Assembly (NCBI GenBank): GCA_016703125.1
Contig: JADJCR010000005.1
Span: 248,001-312,000 of the forward strand
DNA from: Micrococcales bacterium
GTDB taxonomy: Bacteria; Actinomycetota; Actinomycetes; S36-B12; UBA10799
Reading direction: 5' to 3'
Length of the DNA: 64,000 nt
How positions within the stretch are numbered: position 1 is the first letter of the stretch; the number at the start of each line of letters is the position of its first letter. Below the pieces are notes generated by a model that was not told the DNA's origin, searched no databases, and saw nothing but the letters and a program-made list of their open reading frames with translations. Positions 1 to 9,121 of the stretch are shown here, one piece after another. The translations under genes were made by a program, and so were the position numbers.

Positions 1-986
1 GCGGCCGGCTCGAAACGGCGCAGACCGTCGCGCACGTGTCGGGGATCAATGCCGAAGGACCGGGCCAGTGCGGCAGCCGCGAGGGCGTTGGCGATCTGAT
101 GCGGAACCGGTGGCTGGACATCGCCGGTAGTGGCCAGTTCCAGCGCGTGGCTCGCGCGCTCCTGCAGGAAGGCGCGGTCGGCGAGGAGGTTGTCGACCAC
201 CCCCACCTCCGATCGGTCCGGAATACCGAGGGTGAAGCCGATCGCGCGGCAGCCCTCGACGACCTCGGCCTGCTCGACCATGCGGATCGTCGCCTCGTCC
301 TGCGCGTTGTACACGCAGGACACCTGGGTGCGCTCGTAGACCCGGGCCTTCGCGTTGCGGTAGTCCTCGAAGGAGCCGAAGAAGTCGACATGATCCTCGG
401 CGAGGTTCAAGCAGGCCGCGGAGTGTGGGGACACGGTGTGCACGAAAGGCAACTGGGGGGCACCCACTTCCACGGCCAGCACGTCGAAGGGTTCCGGGTC
501 CAGCACCGCGGAGACCAGGCTCACGCCGATGTTGCCGACGGCGTCGGTACGCAGCCCGGCGGCGCGCAACATCGAGGCCAGCATCAGCGTGGTCGTGGTC
601 TTGCCGTTGGTGCCGGTGACGAACAACCAGGGCGCCCCGTCCGGGTCGCGCAGCCGCCACGCCAGTTCCAGTTCACCCCAGACCGGCATGCCCGCGGCCA
701 GCGCCGCAGTGGTGATCGCAGCCGACGGCGGCAGGCCCGGCGACACCACCAGCAGGTCCGCGTCGGGCAGCGAAGAGCCATACCCGAGTCGGACCGTGGC
801 ACCGAGCACGTCGAGGATCTGTGCCTTGTTCTGCTGGTCCGGGCCGTCTTTGTCATCGACCACCGTCACATGCGCGCCGCGCTGCAGCAGCCCGTCAGCA
901 CAGGCGAACCCGGCGATCCCCAGCCCGGCGACCACCACCTGCAGCCCGGACCAGTCCGCACGTCCCGGCGGGGGGAGATCCGTCAC
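1..986 (-). CDS. murD: UDP-N-acetylmuramoylalanine--D-glutamate ligase (MurD), C-terminus cut by the window edge
   Basis: MurD adds D-glutamate to UDP-MurNAc-L-Ala in the cytoplasm, the second amino-acid step of peptidoglycan precursor synthesis. About 328 codons are visible in one uninterrupted frame. The N-terminus has a nucleotide-binding fold (VVVAGLGIAGFACADGLLQR near residue 17), and the Mur ligase P-loop FVTGTNGKTTTT is near residue 121. The GTG start overlaps the mraY stop codon as GTGA, which decides the start and suggests translational coupling. The family is usually about 450 residues, so roughly the last quarter lies beyond position 1. Confidence 0.93.
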   Translation of the reverse strand, partial: MTDLPPPGRADWSGLQVVVAGLGIAGFACADGLLQRGAHVTVVDDKDGPDQQNKAQILDVLGATVRLGYGSSLPDADLLVVSPGLPPSAAITTAALAAGMPVWGELELAWRLRDPDGAPWLFVTGTNGKTTTTLMLASMLRAAGLRTDAVGNIGVSLVSAVLDPEPFDVLAVEVGAPQLPFVHTVSPHSAACLNLAEDHVDFFGSFEDYRNAKARVYERTQVSCVYNAQDEATIRMVEQAEVVEGCRAIGFTLGIPDRSEVGVVDNLLADRAFLQERASHALELATTGDVQPPVPHQIANALAAAALARSFGIDPRHVRDGLRRFEPA

Positions 987-2050
987 AGCCGCACCCATTC
1001 CGCGTAGAACAACGACAGCGCCGCAGCCACGAACAGCGCCTGCACGATCCAGAACCTCACCACGATGGTCACCTCTCCCCACCCCTTCATCTCGAAGTGA
1101 TGGTGCAGCGGCGCCATGCGGAACATCCGCTTGCCGGTGAGTTTGTAACTGCCGACTTGGCCGATGACCGACAGCGCGACAATCACGAACAGCCCACCCA
1201 TCAGAGGCAGCAGCAGCTCGGTGCGGCTGAGAATGGCCAGCGCGGCGATGCCGCCGCCGAGCGCCAGCGAGCCGGTGTCGCCCATGAAGATCTGTGCCGG
1301 GGAGGCATTCCACCAGAGGAACCCCACGCACGCGCCGGCCATGGCCGCGGCCACGACCGCCAGGTCCAGCGGGTCGCGCACGTCGTAGCAGCGGACGAAG
1401 CGCCCGAAGGAGCAGTTCTGACCGTACTGCCACACCCCCAGCAGGGTGTAGGCCATGAAGGTGATCGCACTGGCCCCAGCGGCCAAACCGTCGAGGCCAT
1501 CGGTCAGGTTGACCGCATTGGTGGCGGCGGTGATGAGTAGCCAGACCCACAGCACCAGCAGGACTGTGGGCAGCACAATCGGGGTGTCGCGCACCAAGGA
1601 GACCGCGTTGGACGCCGGCGTTCGCCCGTACTCGTCGGGCCACAGGGTGGTGCCGTACGCGAACGTCAGCGCGACGACCGCCTGACCGATGAGCTTGGTG
1701 CGCGCCCGGATGCCGGTCGAGCGCTGCTTGAAGATCTTCAGGTAGTCGTCCGCGGCGCCCACCAGGCCGAGCCCGACGATGAGGTAGATGGCCAGCAACC
1801 CGGACGCCGATGGCAGTTGCCAGGCGTACAGATGGCTCACCGTGTACCCGACGAGCAGGGCGATGAGGATGGCCAGGCCACCCATGGACGGGGTGCCGCG
1901 CTTGCCCTCGTGCTCGGGGTACGGCACACCCTCGGTGGAGACCCGGATCGCCTGGGAGTAGCCGTGGCGCTGCAGGAATCGGATCAGCAGCGGCGTGCCG
2001 AGCAGCGTGACCAGCAGGGCGACCAGCCCGGCGATGACGACCAGTTTCAC
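983..2050 (-). CDS. mraY: Phospho-N-acetylmuramoyl-pentapeptide transferase (MraY)
   Basis: MraY transfers phospho-MurNAc-pentapeptide to undecaprenyl phosphate, forming lipid I in the cytoplasmic membrane. The 355-residue length is normal for the family. Family motifs are present: AADDYLKIF (about residues 99-107), NAVNLTDGLDGLAAG (about 183-197) and the HHHFEMKGW motif near the C-terminus. Many hydrophobic segments fit the ten-helix fold. The start is GTG, overlapping the murF stop as GTGA, and the stop in turn overlaps the murD start. It is a member of the dcw operon and is intact. Confidence 0.96.
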   Translation of the reverse strand: MKLVVIAGLVALLVTLLGTPLLIRFLQRHGYSQAIRVSTEGVPYPEHEGKRGTPSMGGLAILIALLVGYTVSHLYAWQLPSASGLLAIYLIVGLGLVGAADDYLKIFKQRSTGIRARTKLIGQAVVALTFAYGTTLWPDEYGRTPASNAVSLVRDTPIVLPTVLLVLWVWLLITAATNAVNLTDGLDGLAAGASAITFMAYTLLGVWQYGQNCSFGRFVRCYDVRDPLDLAVVAAAMAGACVGFLWWNASPAQIFMGDTGSLALGGGIAALAILSRTELLLPLMGGLFVIVALSVIGQVGSYKLTGKRMFRMAPLHHHFEMKGWGEVTIVVRFWIVQALFVAAALSLFYAEWVRL

Positions 2051-3423
2051 GGGGCCTCCCCCAGCAATGCCTCAGCGACGCGCTCCAGTCCGATGGCGCG
2101 CGAAGCTTTCACCAGCACGACGTCACCGGGTCCACCTCCGGGCCAGCACCTCGATCGCCTCATCGACGCTGCTGACCGCCACCGACTCCTCGCCCCAGGA
2201 CCCCTCGTGTGCGGCTCCCATGTGGATGGGTCGGGCGCCTGGACCGACAGCGATGAGCCGGGAGATGTTCAGGCGCACACACAGCCGCCCGATCGCATCG
2301 TGTTCGGTGGCCGATGTGGGGCCGATCTCGCGCATCTCCCCGAGGACGGCCCAGGTGCGCCTGCCCCGTCCCATGGCTGCCAGCGCACGCAGCCCCGCGG
2401 CCATGCTCTCCGGGTTGGCGTTGTACGCGTCATTGATGACCGTTACGCCCGACGACGACTGCCCGACCTCCATGCGCCACCGGCTGTCCAGAGCGACCCC
2501 CTGCAGACTGTCCGCCGCCTGCCGGAAGTCGAGCCCGAGGGCGACCGCCGCGCCACCGCGGCGGCCATGTTGAACCCCTGGTGCTCGCCGTACAACGCCG
2601 GCTCGATGCGCACCGACTGCCCGGCGTGGTCAAGGGTGACCACCGGGTGTCCGTCCTGCAGGTCGAGGGCCGTGATCCGGACGTCGGCGTCCGGGGCCCG
2701 CCCGAACGTCACCACCCGACCGGGTGCTGCCGCAGCCTGAGCCATGACGCGCGAATCGTCGGCGTTGAGCACGGCGACGCCGTCCGGTCGCAGAGCCGCG
2801 AGGATCTCGGACTTGGCCTCGGCGATGCCCTCCTGGCTGCCGAACTCCGACAGGTGAGCCTGGCCGACGTTCAGGAACAGCGAGACGTCCGGTGGTGCGA
2901 TGCCGCACAGGTAGTGGATGTGACCGGTTCCGCGCGCACCCATCTCCGCGACTAGGTACCGGGTGTCGACGGTGACCTCGTAGACGGTACGGGGCAGTCC
3001 CAGTTCGTTGTTGAAGGAGCCCTGCGGCGCCACAGTTGCGGCGAACGCCGACAGCACAACTCGCAGGAGGTCCTTGGTGCTCGTCTTCCCGGACGAGCCG
3101 GTGAGGGCCACGACCCGAAGGTCCGGACACCCGTCGATGACGGCCCGGGCCAGTCGTCCGGCTGCGGTCACCGTGTCCTCGTGCACGAGGATGTGCGGTC
3201 CGTCGACGGGCCGGGAGACCAGAGCAGCCGGGCTCCCCGCGGCAAGTGCACTGCCGACATGGTCGTGGCCGTCGTGGGTCTCACCCTTCACGGCGATGAA
3301 CAGGGCACCCGCCGTTGCCTGGCGGGAGTCCGTCACCACGGCATCGATCAGCACGTCGCCGGGAACACCGGAAAGTGACCCGCCAGTGGCCCGCGCCACC
3401 TCCTGCACCGTCAGGGGGATCAC
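2047..3423 (-). CDS. murF: UDP-N-acetylmuramoyl-tripeptide--D-alanyl-D-alanine ligase (MurF), broken by two frameshifts
   Basis: MurF adds D-Ala-D-Ala to the muramyl tripeptide, completing the pentapeptide. The first frame carries the P-loop ALTGSSGKTSTKDLL and FNNELGLPRTVYEV. It loses register near 2545 after GFNMAAAVA, and the reading continues in another frame with LGLDFRQAADSLQG and NDAYNANPESM. A second break near 2143, where one extra base seems present, separates VLARR from GPGDVVLVKASRAIG. The repaired protein would be about 458 residues, normal for MurF. The GTG start overlaps the murE stop, and the repaired stop overlaps the mraY start. The gene is essential, so indel errors in the assembly are more likely than real gene loss. 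Confidence 0.9.
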
Positions 3424-4904
3424 GGGCGTGCACCCAGGGCCGCCCGCGCGACGTCGCGGTCGTCGAACGGCTGCACGACACCGGCGATCTCCTGGCCCGT
3501 CTCGTGGCCCTTCCCGAGGATGATCACCGTGTCCGCTGGCGAGGCGGCCGCGATCACCCGGTGGATGGCGTCCGACCGGTCGCCGATCTCCGTCACGTCC
3601 GCGCCCGCCACTTGGTGCGCTCCACGCAGAACCGCGGCCCGGATGACCGCCGGGTCCTCCGAGCGGGGGTTGTCGTCGGTGACGACCACATGATCGGCCA
3701 GGCGCGCGGCGATCTCACCCATCGCCGGGCGCTTGATGGCGTCCCGATCTCCTCCGCACCCGATCACACACCAGATTCTGCCCTGCGTCAGGCCGGCGAT
3801 GGCATGCAACGCCCGTTCCACGGCGTCGGGTGTGTGTGCATAGTCCACGATGACCGCCGGTTGCGCACCCACGACCTCCATGCGCCCGGGAACGCCGTGG
3901 AAGGACGACAGTGCGGCTGCGGCAGGCTGCGGGGCGTGACCCGCGGTGACGAGCATCGCCAGCGCGCACAGTGCGTTCGCCACGTTGAACAGCCCCGGTG
4001 ATCCGACGCGCACAGTGACCGCCGTCCCCGCGTGAACGGCCTCGAACACCGACCCCGCGGCGTCGGCGCGCACGGAACGGATCGTCCAGTCCGCGGGACC
4101 GCTCACGGCGTAGGTGACATGCGGCACGACCACGCTGCCGGCCAATCGGCGCCCCCACTCGTCGTCGGTGTTGATGACGGCGCGGCGGCTGCGCAGCGGG
4201 CTGAACAGCGACGACTTGGCAGCGAAGTACTCCGCCATCGTTTCGTGGAAGTCGAGGTGATCGGGGCTCAGATTGGTGAAGGCGGCGATGTCGAACGTGA
4301 TGCCGTCCACCCGGCCGAGGACCAGCGCGTGACTGGACACCTCCATGGCCAGCGCCAGGACGTCCTCGTCGACCATCAGCGCCATAAGTGCCTGCAGGTC
4401 GGGGGCCTCCGGGGTGGTTCGCACCGTGGGCAACCGCCGTGCCCCGATATAGGTGCCCGTGGTGCCGATGAGTCCGACCGGCGTGCCGAGCGCTTCGAGC
4501 GCCGCGGCCAGCATGTACGTGACAGTCGTCTTGCCGTTGGTACCCGTCACGCCCAACGTCTGCAGACGGGCCGACGGATCGCCGTACACCGTGGCGCTGA
4601 CCTCCCCGAGCCGGGCCCGCGGGTCCGCGCAGACCACGATGGGCACGTCCGTCTCGAACATGGCCGCCCCTTGCGGGTCGGTGAGGACGGCCGCAGCGCC
4701 ATGTGCCACAGCCTGCGGCACGTACCTGGCGCCGTGCGTGCGCGCGCCCGGAAGTCCGGCGTAGAGATCGCCGGGCTGCACCGCCGCCGATGACAGGCTG
4801 ACGCCGGTGACCGAACCTGCCACCGGGGGGACCCCGAGCAGCGCGCAGATCTCGCTCAGGAGAACCGGCGACGTCGGGTGTCGGGTGAATGGCGCCTCGG
4901 ACAC
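3420..4904 (-). CDS. murE: UDP-MurNAc-tripeptide synthetase (MurE), meso-diaminopimelate type
   Basis: MurE adds the third stem-peptide residue to UDP-MurNAc-L-Ala-D-Glu. The 494-residue protein is intact. The P-loop is VTGTNGKTTVTYML near residue 149. The DDNPRSEDP motif near the C-terminus contains DNPR, which in this family marks use of meso-diaminopimelate rather than lysine. It lies between ftsI (7 bp gap) and murF (GTGA overlap) in the dcw operon. This implies an A1-gamma type peptidoglycan; the link to cell wall chemistry is family knowledge, not seen directly. Confidence 0.95.
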   Translation of the reverse strand: MSEAPFTRHPTSPVLLSEICALLGVPPVAGSVTGVSLSSAAVQPGDLYAGLPGARTHGARYVPQAVAHGAAAVLTDPQGAAMFETDVPIVVCADPRARLGEVSATVYGDPSARLQTLGVTGTNGKTTVTYMLAAALEALGTPVGLIGTTGTYIGARRLPTVRTTPEAPDLQALMALMVDEDVLALAMEVSSHALVLGRVDGITFDIAAFTNLSPDHLDFHETMAEYFAAKSSLFSPLRSRRAVINTDDEWGRRLAGSVVVPHVTYAVSGPADWTIRSVRADAAGSVFEAVHAGTAVTVRVGSPGLFNVANALCALAMLVTAGHAPQPAAAALSSFHGVPGRMEVVGAQPAVIVDYAHTPDAVERALHAIAGLTQGRIWCVIGCGGDRDAIKRPAMGEIAARLADHVVVTDDNPRSEDPAVIRAAVLRGAHQVAGADVTEIGDRSDAIHRVIAAASPADTVIILGKGHETGQEIAGVVQPFDDRDVARAALGARP

Positions 4905-4911
4905 CGGGGGC

Positions 4912-6694
4912 TCACTGCCCCAGATCGCTGGAGAAGATCGGCATCTGCGGCGACTTCTTGCCCGATGGGGCGACGTTCATCGCCTGCAGCCCGTGCACCA
5001 TCACCTCGCGGAACACCGGCCCGCCGGTCAGACCTCCGTACCGGGAGCGTTTGGGGTTCTGCACGATGACCCCGACGACCAATCGGGGGTCGTCGGCGGG
5101 CGCCACACCGATGAACGACGCCGTGACGGAGTTGTCGTAGCACCCGCAGGCGTCGTTGATCCGGTAGGCGGTACCTGTCTTGCCTGCCACGCGGTAGCCG
5201 GGAATGGCGGCCATCTGGGCGGTGCCCTGCTCGCCGACGACCTGCTCCATCATGCGCATCGTCTGCTTCGCAGCCTTGGCGTCGACGACCGGGATGCCCT
5301 CCGGTCGGGGCGCATCCTGGACCCGGCCGTCCGGGCTGATGTAGCTCTTGATCAGCGTGGACGGCATGCGCACACCGTCGTTGGCGACAGTCGCGAACAC
5401 CGAGGTGGCCTGGATCGCGTTCACAGACAAACCCTGACCGAAGGCGATCGTCGGGAACGAGGTCGGCGACCATTCCGAGGGGGCGGAACGTAACCGTCGG
5501 ACTCGCCCGGGAACTGCAGTCCGGTCGGCTCCCCGACGCCGAACTTCTTGATGTACTCGTACAGCTTCTCGCCGCCGATGGTCTCCGCGGCCTCGATCGT
5601 GCCGGTGTTCGCGGACTTGGCCAGGATGCCCGCCAGCGTCAACTGGTAAGTGGGGTGCGCGTCGTGGTTGCGGAAGACGCTGCCGCCGCGGGTGAAGCTG
5701 TACGGCACGGTGAAGACAGTGCGGGGGTTGCCGCCCGCTCGCTGAGCACGGCGGCCATCGTCATGATCTTGCTTGTGGAGCCGGGTTCGAAGACCTCTGT
5801 GAGCGCCCGGTTGTTGCGGTTGGCGTCGTTCGCCTGACCCGGGTAGTTGGGGTTCATCGTCGGCACGGACGCAAGGGCCTTGATCTCGCCGGTACGGGGG
5901 TCGATGGCCACGACCGTCCCGCTGTCGGCATCGACCTCCTTGACCCGCTGCTCGATGGCCTGCTGGGCCACCCACTGCAGATCGCTGTCGATCGTGAGTT
6001 GCACCGAGGTGCCGTCGACCGGGTCCCGTTCGCGTTCCGAGCCGGTGGGGATCTGTCGGCCACCGATGCCGCTCTCGAAGATCTTCTGCCCGTCCTGACC
6101 ACGCAGTTCCGTGTCGAGCCCGTACTCGAGGCCGGCCCCTGCCTCACCGTCCTCACGGACGTAGCCGAGCACATTGGCGGCCAGTTCGCCGGAGGGGTAG
6201 TACCGCTTGGTCGTGCGCTGGCCGAAGACGCCGACGAGGTCCAGCGAGGACACCGCGTCCCACGTTTCCGGGGTGACCTGTTTGGCGATGTAGGCGAAGT
6301 GCTTGTCCGTGGTCAGGGCGTCGACGATCTGCTGCTTGGGGATGTTGAGGATCGGTGCCAAGTAGTCGGCGGTGGCGTCCTTGTCGGTCACCAGGCGCGG
6401 GTCGGCCGTCACATCGACGGCTTCCACGGACTCCGCCAGCGGCCGCATGTTCGCGTCGTAGATCGTCCCGCGCTTGGCCGGCAGGGTGAACACGGCGGTG
6501 CGATCGGCCACCGCGGCCTCGGCCCGCGGCTCGCGGTTCAGCAACTGCAGGTCCACCAGTCGGGCGGCGAAGATCGACAGCACGAACGCGACCCCGAGAG
6601 CCAGCAGACGCAGGCGCTTCGACGGATCACCAGGCTCGTAGGTGCGCGCCGCACCCCCGTCACCCGGTCCGTCGAGCCGATCGTTCGGCCGCAA
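4912..6694 (-). CDS. ftsI: Septal peptidoglycan transpeptidase FtsI (class B penicillin-binding protein), two frameshifts
   Basis: FtsI cross-links septal peptidoglycan. The N-terminal frame has a cytoplasmic tail, one membrane segment (LLALGVAFVLSIFAARLV, about residues 30-47), the PBP dimer domain and the active-site serine in FEPGSTSKIMT. Register is lost near 5740. The middle frame carries the SxN motif AKSANTGT, register is lost again near 5487, and the last frame carries AGKTGTAYRI, the KTG box. All three catalytic motifs are present once the breaks are joined, giving about 594 residues. The start is assigned to TTG at 6694 because no better codon is in frame. The ftsL-like gene lies just upstream and murE just downstream. 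Confidence 0.9.
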
Positions 6695-6747
6695 CGGGGT
6701 CGGGTCGAAGTGCTCACTGGTGTCCTGTCGTGATCGGGGGTCTGTGC

Positions 6748-7326
6748 CTACTGGCCGGTTATTCCCAAGGGTTGCTCGGTATCCGTCCCGGGCGTGGTTG
6801 CCACGCCGGGAGCGGGCGCCGATTGCACCGGCTCCGGGCTGGCCGGCGCCGTGGGCTCTCCGGCTGCGGCCGGGTCGGTGCCACCGACGACCGGGGCGGT
6901 GGGGGCCGTGGAGGTCAGCGGCTGACCGGTCGATGGGTCGAGCGGCACCCCGGCGGGGAGGGACTCACCGAGGATCTGGGCGTCCGCCAACCGGATGAAC
7001 ACCGGCGCGGTGGCCGGTACCAGGCCCATCGCCCTGGCTCTCTTGGTCAGCGTGACCGGCGACGATGCGTCCTGGATCTGGGTGCGCAGCAACTGCTCGC
7101 GCTGCGCCAGGTCGGCCTTCTGGACACGCAGTTCGTGGGCCCGGAAACTGCCCTTGGCCAGGGCCGTGTTGAGCACCAGCAGCGACAGCAGCCCGATGCT
7201 GAGCACCGCGAGCGCACCGATGGCGAAAGCACTGGAACTCATCACACCTGTGCGGCTGGCCCGCTGCGCGGGCAGCGAGCGCTGCAGCACCGTGCGGCGC
7301 GAACCCGCGTGGGGTACGACCGTCAT
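6748..7326 (-). CDS. ftsL: FtsL-like divisome protein
   Basis: This 192-residue protein has a short cytoplasmic N-terminus, one membrane helix (about residues 31-54, AFAIGALAVLSIGLLSLLVL) and a coiled-coil-like extracytoplasmic stretch (ELRVQKADLAQREQLLRTQI, about 78-97). A proline/alanine/threonine-rich tail follows. That layout and its place between rsmH and ftsI are typical of actinobacterial FtsL, which links FtsQ and FtsB to the septal synthase. The start overlaps the rsmH stop (ATGA). Sequence identity to known FtsL is weak by nature, so the call rests on topology and position. Confidence 0.82.
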   Translation of the reverse strand: MTVVPHAGSRRTVLQRSLPAQRASRTGVMSSSAFAIGALAVLSIGLLSLLVLNTALAKGSFRAHELRVQKADLAQREQLLRTQIQDASSPVTLTKRARAMGLVPATAPVFIRLADAQILGESLPAGVPLDPSTGQPLTSTAPTAPVVGGTDPAAAGEPTAPASPEPVQSAPAPGVATTPGTDTEQPLGITGQ

Positions 7327-8276
7327 GATGCCTCCCGCACCTTCTCAGCGGCACGCAGCCGGACTGAACGAGCCCGTGGGTTCGCCGCAACTTCTGTGTC
7401 CGACGCTACCTCCGACCCGCGGGTAATCAGACGAAGCCAGGGCCGCGAGTCGGGCGGGATCACCGGCAGATCGGGTGGTGCGGTGGACTGGGACCCGCCG
7501 CGCAGGGCCTGCTTGATCATCTTGTCCTCCAGCGAGTGGTAACTCAAAGCGATGAACCGGCCCCCCAGACGCAGTCGCCGCAGTGCGACCGGCACCGCCT
7601 GCTCGAGACTGCGCAGTTCCGCGTTGACTTCGATGCGGATGGCCTGGAAGGTGCGTTTGGCGGGGTGTCCCTTGCGCCGGGCACCGGCAGGAACCCCCGC
7701 CTCCACCGCAGCCACGAGGTCGGTACTGGTCTGCAAGGGGCGGCGCTGGACGATCTGTCGTGCGATCCGGCGGGCGAACCGCTCTTCGCCGTACTCCCAG
7801 AGGACGCGCGCGAGTTCTGACTGCGGGTAGGTGTTGAGGACCTCCTCGGCGGTGAGTGCGGCGGTGGTGTCCATGCGCATGTCCAAGGGCGCCGGCCGGG
7901 CGTACGAGAAGCCACGATCAGTCTGGTCGATCTGCATCGAGGAGACCCCGAGATCGAAGAGCACAGCATCGATCTCCGGGACGTGCTCGGCATCGAGCAC
8001 TTCACCCATCTGGTCGTACCGGGCGTGGTGGATCGAGGCCCGGTCACCGAAGGGCGCGAGCCGCTGCCGGGCGGCGGCCACGGCGGCCGGGTCGCGATCC
8101 AGGCCGATCACCCGCGCGGCCGGGAAGCGCGCGAGCACCGCGGCGCTGTGGCCGCCGAGGCCAGTGGTGGCATCCACCATGACGCGCTCCTGGGTGGGTG
8201 AGTCGGTTCCGAGGACGGGGTCGAGGAGGTCGAGGACACGGTTGAGCGCCACGGGTATGTGGGCGGCCTGCTCCAC
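7323..8276 (-). CDS. rsmH: 16S rRNA (cytosine(1402)-N(4))-methyltransferase RsmH
   Basis: RsmH (MraW) methylates N4 of C1402 in 16S rRNA using S-adenosylmethionine. The 317-residue protein shows the SAM-binding motif DATTGLGGHSAAVL near residue 32, the acidic motif IGLDRDPAAV, FDLGVSSMQID and ALSYHSLEDKMIK. The frame stays open well upstream, but GTG at 8276 is preferred because AAGGAGG stands four bases before it and homology begins there. The gene lies in the conserved mraZ-rsmH-ftsL order. It is intact. Confidence 0.95.
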   Translation of the reverse strand: MEQAAHIPVALNRVLDLLDPVLGTDSPTQERVMVDATTGLGGHSAAVLARFPAARVIGLDRDPAAVAAARQRLAPFGDRASIHHARYDQMGEVLDAEHVPEIDAVLFDLGVSSMQIDQTDRGFSYARPAPLDMRMDTTAALTAEEVLNTYPQSELARVLWEYGEERFARRIARQIVQRRPLQTSTDLVAAVEAGVPAGARRKGHPAKRTFQAIRIEVNAELRSLEQAVPVALRRLRLGGRFIALSYHSLEDKMIKQALRGGSQSTAPPDLPVIPPDSRPWLRLITRGSEVASDTEVAANPRARSVRLRAAEKVREAS

Positions 8277-8342
8277 GGGGCCTCCTTCTCTTCGATCGGG
8301 GTCTCTGCGCTCCGGTCCCCGTCCGCACGCGGCGGATGGGGC

Positions 8343-8393
8343 CACCTTGGATCCGGGGAAGTGACCCAAGGTGATGGTGGTTGCCAGGCAACC
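8343..8393. promoter_or_regulatory. Two palindromes in the mraZ-rsmH gap
   Basis: The 166 bp between mraZ and rsmH hold two inverted repeats. The first is CACCTTGG at 8343-8350 paired with CCAAGGTG at 8366-8373, a possible mRNA hairpin. The second is GGTTGCC-A-GGCAACC at 8379-8393, whose one-base loop is too tight for an RNA hairpin and looks more like a protein-binding palindrome. Either could tune expression of rsmH and later dcw genes. No function is proven. Confidence 0.4.
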
Positions 8394-8442
8394 GGGTCGG
8401 GCGTCGGCCGGGGGCCGCAGCGCAGTGGCGGGGGGACGGGGG

Positions 8443-8874
8443 TCAGAACAGTCCGGGCACCACCTCCTGGGACAGGTCGGCGAACTGCTCGTCCTGCGTG
8501 ACCAGATAGTCGTTCCACGCCCGTTCGTCCCAGATCTCGACGGTGTGGTGGTTGCCCACCACGACACACTCACGCGCCAGGCCCGCATACTCGCGCAACG
8601 TCGGCGGCACGGTGATGCGCCCCTGCTTGTCCGGGACCTGGTCGAAGGCGCTGGAGAACAGCACGCGGGAGTACGCACGGACTGCCGCATTGGACTGTGA
8701 GGCCTCCCGGACCCGGGCCGCAGCTGCCTCGAATTCAGCGATCGGCCATAGGACAAGGGACCGGTCCTGACCCTTGGTGAGGACCACGCCGTCCGCCAGG
8801 CCGGGGCGGAACTTGGCCGGCAGGATCAGTCGGCCCTTGTCGTCGACCTTGGGGGTGTGCGTGCCGAGGAACAT
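8443..8874 (-). CDS. mraZ: Transcriptional regulator MraZ
   Basis: MraZ is the AbrB-fold DNA-binding protein that heads the dcw operon and represses it in studied bacteria. The 143-residue protein has the two tandem MraZ repeats: FLGTHTPKVDDKGRLILPAK at the N-terminus and SSAFDQVPDKQGRITVPPTL in the second half, each with the D-x-x-GR signature. An in-frame GTG or ATG upstream would add 20 residues, but ATG at 8874 is chosen because GGAGG lies seven bases before it and all family members start with MFLG or similar. Its own operator boxes lie 35 bp upstream. Confidence 0.95.
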   Translation of the reverse strand: MFLGTHTPKVDDKGRLILPAKFRPGLADGVVLTKGQDRSLVLWPIAEFEAAAARVREASQSNAAVRAYSRVLFSSAFDQVPDKQGRITVPPTLREYAGLARECVVVGNHHTVEIWDERAWNDYLVTQDEQFADLSQEVVPGLF

Positions 8875-8908
8875 GCGCACACCTCCAGACCCGTGGACCA
8901 CCTTGGAG

Positions 8909-8955
8909 CCCCACAGTACTCCATTTCCCTCCACTTAGCACCACTGATCTCCCCA
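8909..8955 (-). promoter_or_regulatory. MraZ operator: TGGNG boxes at 10-bp spacing
   Basis: Read on the minus strand, the boxes TGGTG (8939-8943), TGGAG (8929-8933), TGGAG (8919-8923) and TGGGG (8909-8913) are each separated by exactly five bases, a 10-bp period. A further TGGGG stands at 8951-8955 with a 12-bp step. Known MraZ operators are direct repeats of TGGGN with 5-nt spacers, so this fits autoregulation of the dcw operon. The nearest box is 35 bp from the mraZ start codon. Confidence 0.8.
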
Positions 8956-8971
8956 CCAGCACCCGCTCACA

Positions 8972-9107
8972 CCACAACTGGGCACGGAGCGGTCAACTCG
9001 CGATCATTCCGCCCAGTTCTGGGTCCGATTCGCCCGAAGTACACCGAATCCACTCATCCGGGAGCGCCACAACTGGGCAGCCCCGGACCGCTCGCGCCCA
9101 CTTGTGG
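8972..9107. repeat. Nested inverted repeat between the dcw operon and the GGDEF gene
   Basis: Four arms of one 12-bp motif alternate in orientation: CCACAACTGGGC at 8972-8983, its near-complement GCCCAGTTCTGG at 9011-9022, CCACAACTGGGC at 9067-9078, and GCCCACTTGTGG at 9096-9107. Neighbouring arms can form two tandem hairpins. The two outer arms also extend through GAGCGGTC (8987-8994) and GACCGCTC (9085-9092) into one long stem. The element lies directly after the GGDEF gene, so it may end its transcription. A mobile or REP-like origin is possible. Confidence 0.6.
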
Positions 9108-9121
9108 TGCCCAGGCGAGGT

